A stretch of DNA of 15,017 nucleotides from VMGX01 sp038065915 (GTDB taxonomy: Bacteria; Patescibacteriota; Minisyncoccia; Phycocordibacterales; 21-14-all-36-13). The stretch covers positions 1 to 15,017 of the forward strand of contig JBBTPZ010000026.1 in assembly GCA_038065915.1 (NCBI GenBank), read 5' to 3'. Shown here piece by piece: positions 12,290 to 15,017 of this stretch. A program made the translations under genes and the position numbers. Each line of letters begins with the position of its first letter. Position 1 is the stretch's first letter. Under the pieces are notes generated by a model. That model did not search any database. It had not been told where the DNA came from and saw nothing but the letters and a program-made list of their open reading frames with translations.

Positions 12290-14457
12290 TTATGAGGATT
12301 ATGATTGGGGCATTCTTTTTTACTACAACGAGTTGGAATTGTTTTTGTTCCTTCCATCATTAGTGAATCACATTCTTTACATAGATCTCCAGTAGGTTTT
12401 GCTTTTATCGCATTTTTGCATTTTGGATAATTTGAACAACTATAAAAAATTCCAAATTTCCCCTTTTTCTCAACCATTGTTCCTTTTTTGCAAATTGGGC
12501 AACCAACACCCGTATCATTTTTTAAATTTTCCGTGTTATTTTCACTTTCTTTTATAAATTTACATTTTGGATAATTATTGCAAGAAATAAATTTTCCAAA
12601 ACGGCCGTGTCGTTCTACCAACTTTCCCGTTTTACATTTAGGACAAAGTTCACCGGTTTCTTTTGGCGGATCAATTGTGCCCCCATCTATTGTTCTTGCT
12701 CCATTGCAATCTGGAAATCTTGAACAGCTCATAAACTTTCCATTTTTACTTAATTTTATAACCATATCAGCTCCACACTCAGGGCATTTAAATTCATCTG
12801 GCGCGTTTCCAATATTTGTTATTTTTTCTATATTTTCTTTTGACATAACTATTTTATTAAATGGCTCATAAAAATCTTTTAATGTTTTTGTATAATCTCT
12901 TTTTCCGTTTGCTATTTCATCAAGCTCGTTTTCCATTTCTGCAGTGAAAGAATCGCTTATATAATTTTCAAAATTTTGTTCAATAAATGAACTAACCACA
13001 TCGCCAGTATCGGTAGGGAAAAGTGTTTTATTTTTTTTCTCAACATAACCACGGTCATTAAGTGTTTTTATTATTGTCGCATATGTTGAAGGTCTACCGA
13101 TATCTCGTTTTTCAAGTTCTTTTATTAAACCCGCTTCCGTGTATCTTGATGGCGGTTGAGTTTGTTTTGCCTCTGGACTTATTTTCAAAAGTTTAAGTTT
13201 CTCGTTTATTGAAACATCCGGCAATTCATTTGTTTTTTCTCCACCATCCCTGTCTATTTTCATCCATCCGTCAAAAAGAATAGTTGAACCGTTTATACTG
13301 AAATTTGGTATTTCACCATCGTTTACTGTCGCAATTATTTTTGTGTTGGATATTTTTGCATCTTCCATTTGTGATGAAACAGTTCTTACCCATATTAATT
13401 TATATAATCTTTTTTGTTCGTCTGTCGCGCCTGCATTTTCAAGTCCAAAATTTGTCGGTCTTATTGCTTCGTGTGCTTCTTGCGCGACCTTACTTTTGTT
13501 TTTGAAAATTCTTAATTTAAAATATGTTTCGCCGTGTTTTTTTTTGATTATTTTTTCCATTTGTCCCAGCGCCGTTGAGCTTAATGTGGTGCTATCAGTT
13601 CTCATGTATGTTATATAACCCGCCTCATACAATTTTTGAGCCACCTGCATTGTTTTTGATGGAGAAAAACCCAATCTATTGCTTGCGGTTTGTTGAAGTG
13701 TGGATGTAATAAACGGAGTTTTTGGAGATTGTTTTCTTTCTGTTTTTTTAATATCGCTAACAACCCATTTTTCTTTTTCACCAACATTAATAATTCTATC
13801 CACCTCTTTTTTATCTCTCGGCTCCTCAACACAAGTTAATGTAAATTTTTCTTTGTTTTCAACATCGGCAGTAATTATCCAGAAGTCCTCTGGTTTGAAA
13901 GTCCTTATCTCCCTTTCCCTTTCCATTAAAATCCTAAGAGCTGGCGACTGAACTCTTCCGGCAGAAAGACCATATCTAACTTTTTTCCAAATTAATCCTG
14001 ACAAATCATAACCAACAAGTCGGTCCAAAACTCTTCTGGCTTCTTGCGCCTTTCTTAAATCATCATCAATCTCGCGCGGATGTTTTATTGCTTCTTGAAT
14101 TGCTTCTTTTGTTATTTCATTGAATACTATTCTTTTAGGATTTTTTAAACCCGTAACTTCTTTTATGTGCCACGCGATTGCTTCGCCCTCACGGTCGGGA
14201 TCAGTCGCTAACAAAACTTCATCGGCTTTTTTTGATATTTTTTTTAGTTCACTTATTATTTTTTCTTTTCCCTTTGTTATTTCATAAAAGGGAATAAAAC
14301 CAGCTTCAATGTCTATGGCTTTTTTATTATTTTTAGGTAAATCTCTTATATGTCCAACACTTGCTTTTACAACATATTCAACATCACCCGGCATGTCGTT
14401 GAGATATTTTGAAATTGTTTTTGATTTTGCCGGCGATTCTACAATAAGTAACTTCAT
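12274..14457 (-). CDS. topA: DNA topoisomerase I (type IA)
   Basis: Relaxes negative supercoils by cutting one strand. The 727 aa has an N-terminal TOPRIM domain with E7 and the acidic triad in TDPDREGEA (D86, D88, E90). The SAGRVQSPALR motif (165-175) follows, then the catalytic region GYITYMRTDST (280-290) with the nucleophile Tyr284, and RDIGRPSTYATI. The C-terminus has three typical topoisomerase zinc ribbons (CPECG, CPKCK, CPICK, each with a CxxFPxC or CxNYPKC second half) and a fourth, divergent Cys cluster in the last 35 residues. The ATG start fits the universal N-terminus MKLLIVESPAKSKTI. No SD is visible. The upstream region carries an ATCTGCG array. The C-terminal codons lie in a hairpin and one of the 11-bp direct repeats. 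Confidence 0.98.
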   Translation of the reverse strand: MKLLIVESPAKSKTISKYLNDMPGDVEYVVKASVGHIRDLPKNNKKAIDIEAGFIPFYEITKGKEKIISELKKISKKADEVLLATDPDREGEAIAWHIKEVTGLKNPKRIVFNEITKEAIQEAIKHPREIDDDLRKAQEARRVLDRLVGYDLSGLIWKKVRYGLSAGRVQSPALRILMEREREIRTFKPEDFWIITADVENKEKFTLTCVEEPRDKKEVDRIINVGEKEKWVVSDIKKTERKQSPKTPFITSTLQQTASNRLGFSPSKTMQVAQKLYEAGYITYMRTDSTTLSSTALGQMEKIIKKKHGETYFKLRIFKNKSKVAQEAHEAIRPTNFGLENAGATDEQKRLYKLIWVRTVSSQMEDAKISNTKIIATVNDGEIPNFSINGSTILFDGWMKIDRDGGEKTNELPDVSINEKLKLLKISPEAKQTQPPSRYTEAGLIKELEKRDIGRPSTYATIIKTLNDRGYVEKKNKTLFPTDTGDVVSSFIEQNFENYISDSFTAEMENELDEIANGKRDYTKTLKDFYEPFNKIVMSKENIEKITNIGNAPDEFKCPECGADMVIKLSKNGKFMSCSRFPDCNGARTIDGGTIDPPKETGELCPKCKTGKLVERHGRFGKFISCNNYPKCKFIKESENNTENLKNDTGVGCPICKKGTMVEKKGKFGIFYSCSNYPKCKNAIKAKPTGDLCKECDSLMMEGTKTIPTRCSKKECPNHNPHKLKSS

Positions 14458-14492
14458 AGTATTTATTATTTAATTATTTTTTTACTTTTTAT

Positions 14493-14533
14493 ATCCGCGT
14501 TAATCTGCGGTCTGTTATCTGCGCACATCTGCG
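14493..14533. repeat. ATCTGCG x4 array (10-14-10 spacing) upstream of topA
   Basis: ATCCGCG at 14493, then ATCTGCG at 14503, 14517 and 14527. Order, orientation and spacing match the array in miaA. It lies 36-76 bp upstream of the topA start, in the divergent gap with the small membrane protein. Confidence 0.9.
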
Positions 14534-14578
14534 TTTAAAGGAGTATAACTCGTAATTTTAAATTTTCAAAATTGATAA

Positions 14579-14607
14579 TTGATTTATTTTAATTTTTATG
14601 GTATAAA
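14579..14607 (+). promoter_or_regulatory. Promoter of small membrane protein gene
   Basis: TTGATT (14579-14584), 17-bp spacer, TATAAA (14602-14607) with extended TG at 14599-14600. This predicts a leader near 24 nt ending in the perfect SD AGGAGG (14628-14633). Confidence 0.7.
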
Positions 14608-14637
14608 TAATAATAGATATAAACATTAGGAGGATGT

Positions 14638-14901
14638 ATGGAAAACAACGAAAAAGCACCTTCAATTTTTACTTTTTTATGGTTTCTTTTAAAAGTAATA
14701 CTTTTCGATGCGGCTTTTATTTATTTATTGTCGCTGTTATTAAAATCTTTTGGTACTCCAGACTTGTTGCTGTCAATAATAGTAGTCGTTGCTGGAATCC
14801 TGTTCTTTATTGCTTATTTTATTTTTTCTCTTGTTTGGCAACAAGAAAAGAATATAAAAAAAGACGACGAAGAACACAAAAGAAATCTTCAAAAAGTTTA
14901 G
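14638..14901 (+). CDS. Small two-TM membrane protein, function unknown
   Basis: The 87-aa protein has a short charged N-terminus (MENNEKAPS), TM1 about residues 10-36, a short GTPD turn, TM2 about 42-67, and a charged Lys/Glu/Asp-rich tail (68-87). That suggests a hairpin with both ends cytoplasmic. The ATG at 14638 is four bases after the perfect SD AGGAGG. An ATG at 14634 touches the SD and opens another frame with no sensible protein, so 14638 is preferred. A strong terminator follows the stop. It is transcribed divergently from topA. I do not recognise the family. Confidence 0.8.
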   Translation: MENNEKAPSIFTFLWFLLKVILFDAAFIYLLSLLLKSFGTPDLLLSIIVVVAGILFFIAYFIFSLVWQQEKNIKKDDEEHKRNLQKV

Positions 14902-14911
14902 CAAAAATTAG

Positions 14912-14943
14912 CCCCGTTTTTAAAACGGGGTTTTTATTTTTTT
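14912..14943 (+). terminator. Rho-independent terminator
   Basis: CCCCGTTTT (14912-14920) pairs with AAAACGGGG (14922-14930), then TTTTTATTTTTTT. The inner A-T pairs must open to form the loop. It lies ten bases after the membrane protein stop. Confidence 0.92.
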
Positions 14944-14966
14944 AAAAAACAAAATAATTATAGATG

Positions 14967-14991
14967 AAAATTGTCGCTTAACGACAATTTT
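14967..14991. repeat. Inverted repeat near window end
   Basis: AAAATTGTCG (14967-14976) and CGACAATTTT (14982-14991), loop CTTAA. No strong T-run follows on either strand, so it may belong to the leader or operator region of a gene beyond the window. Confidence 0.6.
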
Positions 14992-15017
14992 CTAAAAAAA
15001 CAAAAAGGGATGAAAAT

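Noticed and set aside
14634..14945. Overlapping ORF of 103 codons starting at the ATG touching the SD
   Set aside because: The ATG is immediately adjacent to AGGAGG with no spacing, the product lacks coherent features, and the frame runs through the terminator. The 14638 frame gives a sensible two-TM protein.
15010..15017. Gene start at an ATG after AAAAAGGG near the end of the window
   Set aside because: Only two codons are visible and the AAGG-ATG spacing is too short to support a call.

Overview
The window is a low-GC (roughly 30%), gene-dense chromosomal segment. It reads like a streamlined Patescibacteria/CPR genome, probably of the Parcubacteria type. The grounds are very short intergenic gaps, single-gene transcripts on both strands, tRNAs without encoded CCA, few Shine-Dalgarno (SD) sequences, a trimmed RelA/SpoT homologue, and a lone EF-Tu-domain-II-like protein. 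TGA ends at least two genes (methyltransferase, parB), so this is not the TGA=Gly code of Gracilibacteria/SR1. The assignment is inference; no marker gene here proves it.

Layout. 1-885 (+): 3' part of a cysteine desulfurase. 935-1825 (+): membrane-anchored HtrA-like protein with all three catalytic positions replaced. 1963-4650 (+): large ClpB-type AAA+ unfoldase that also carries a ClpC-like IGF loop. 4651-5063: terminators, tRNA-Tyr (-), and a promoter with a structured leader. 5064-5312 (+): 82-aa beta-barrel domain protein, followed by a GC-rich palindromic element and a strong terminator. 5608-6600 (+): secreted, beta-strand-rich porin-like protein, unexpected in CPR. 6695-6856 (+): ribosomal protein L33. 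6893-7243 (+): coiled-coil protein. 7343-8187 (+): tRNA-Trp followed 15 nt later by a SAM methyltransferase. A 42-nt perfect palindrome separates this from the convergent pair tRNA-Leu(CAA)-miaA (9326-8269, -). 9541-10563 (+): parB. Then relA/spoT-like (12096-10579, -) and topA (14457-12274, -). 14638-14901 (+): small two-TM protein, transcribed divergently from topA.

How the parts fit. Most content is housekeeping: iron-sulfur or thiolation sulfur supply, protein quality control, translation, tRNA modification, chromosome partition, stringent response and topology. All three tRNAs (Tyr-GUA, Trp-CCA, Leu-CAA) read UNN codons and carry A36-A37-A38, the recognition signature of MiaA. One of them is immediately upstream of miaA on the same strand. 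Two tRNA-mRNA transcription units can be read, each leaving a 10-15 nt SD-less mRNA leader after tRNA 3' processing. Several other genes (HtrA-like, L33, coiled-coil, relA) have a -10 box 6-11 nt before the ATG, which predicts leaderless or nearly leaderless mRNAs. The genes with longer leaders and good SDs are the porin-like and small membrane proteins.

The most noteworthy non-genic signal is a four-copy ATCTGCG array with identical 10-14-10 spacing. It occurs twice: in frame inside miaA and upstream of topA. I found no CRISPR array, no transposase and no clear defence system.
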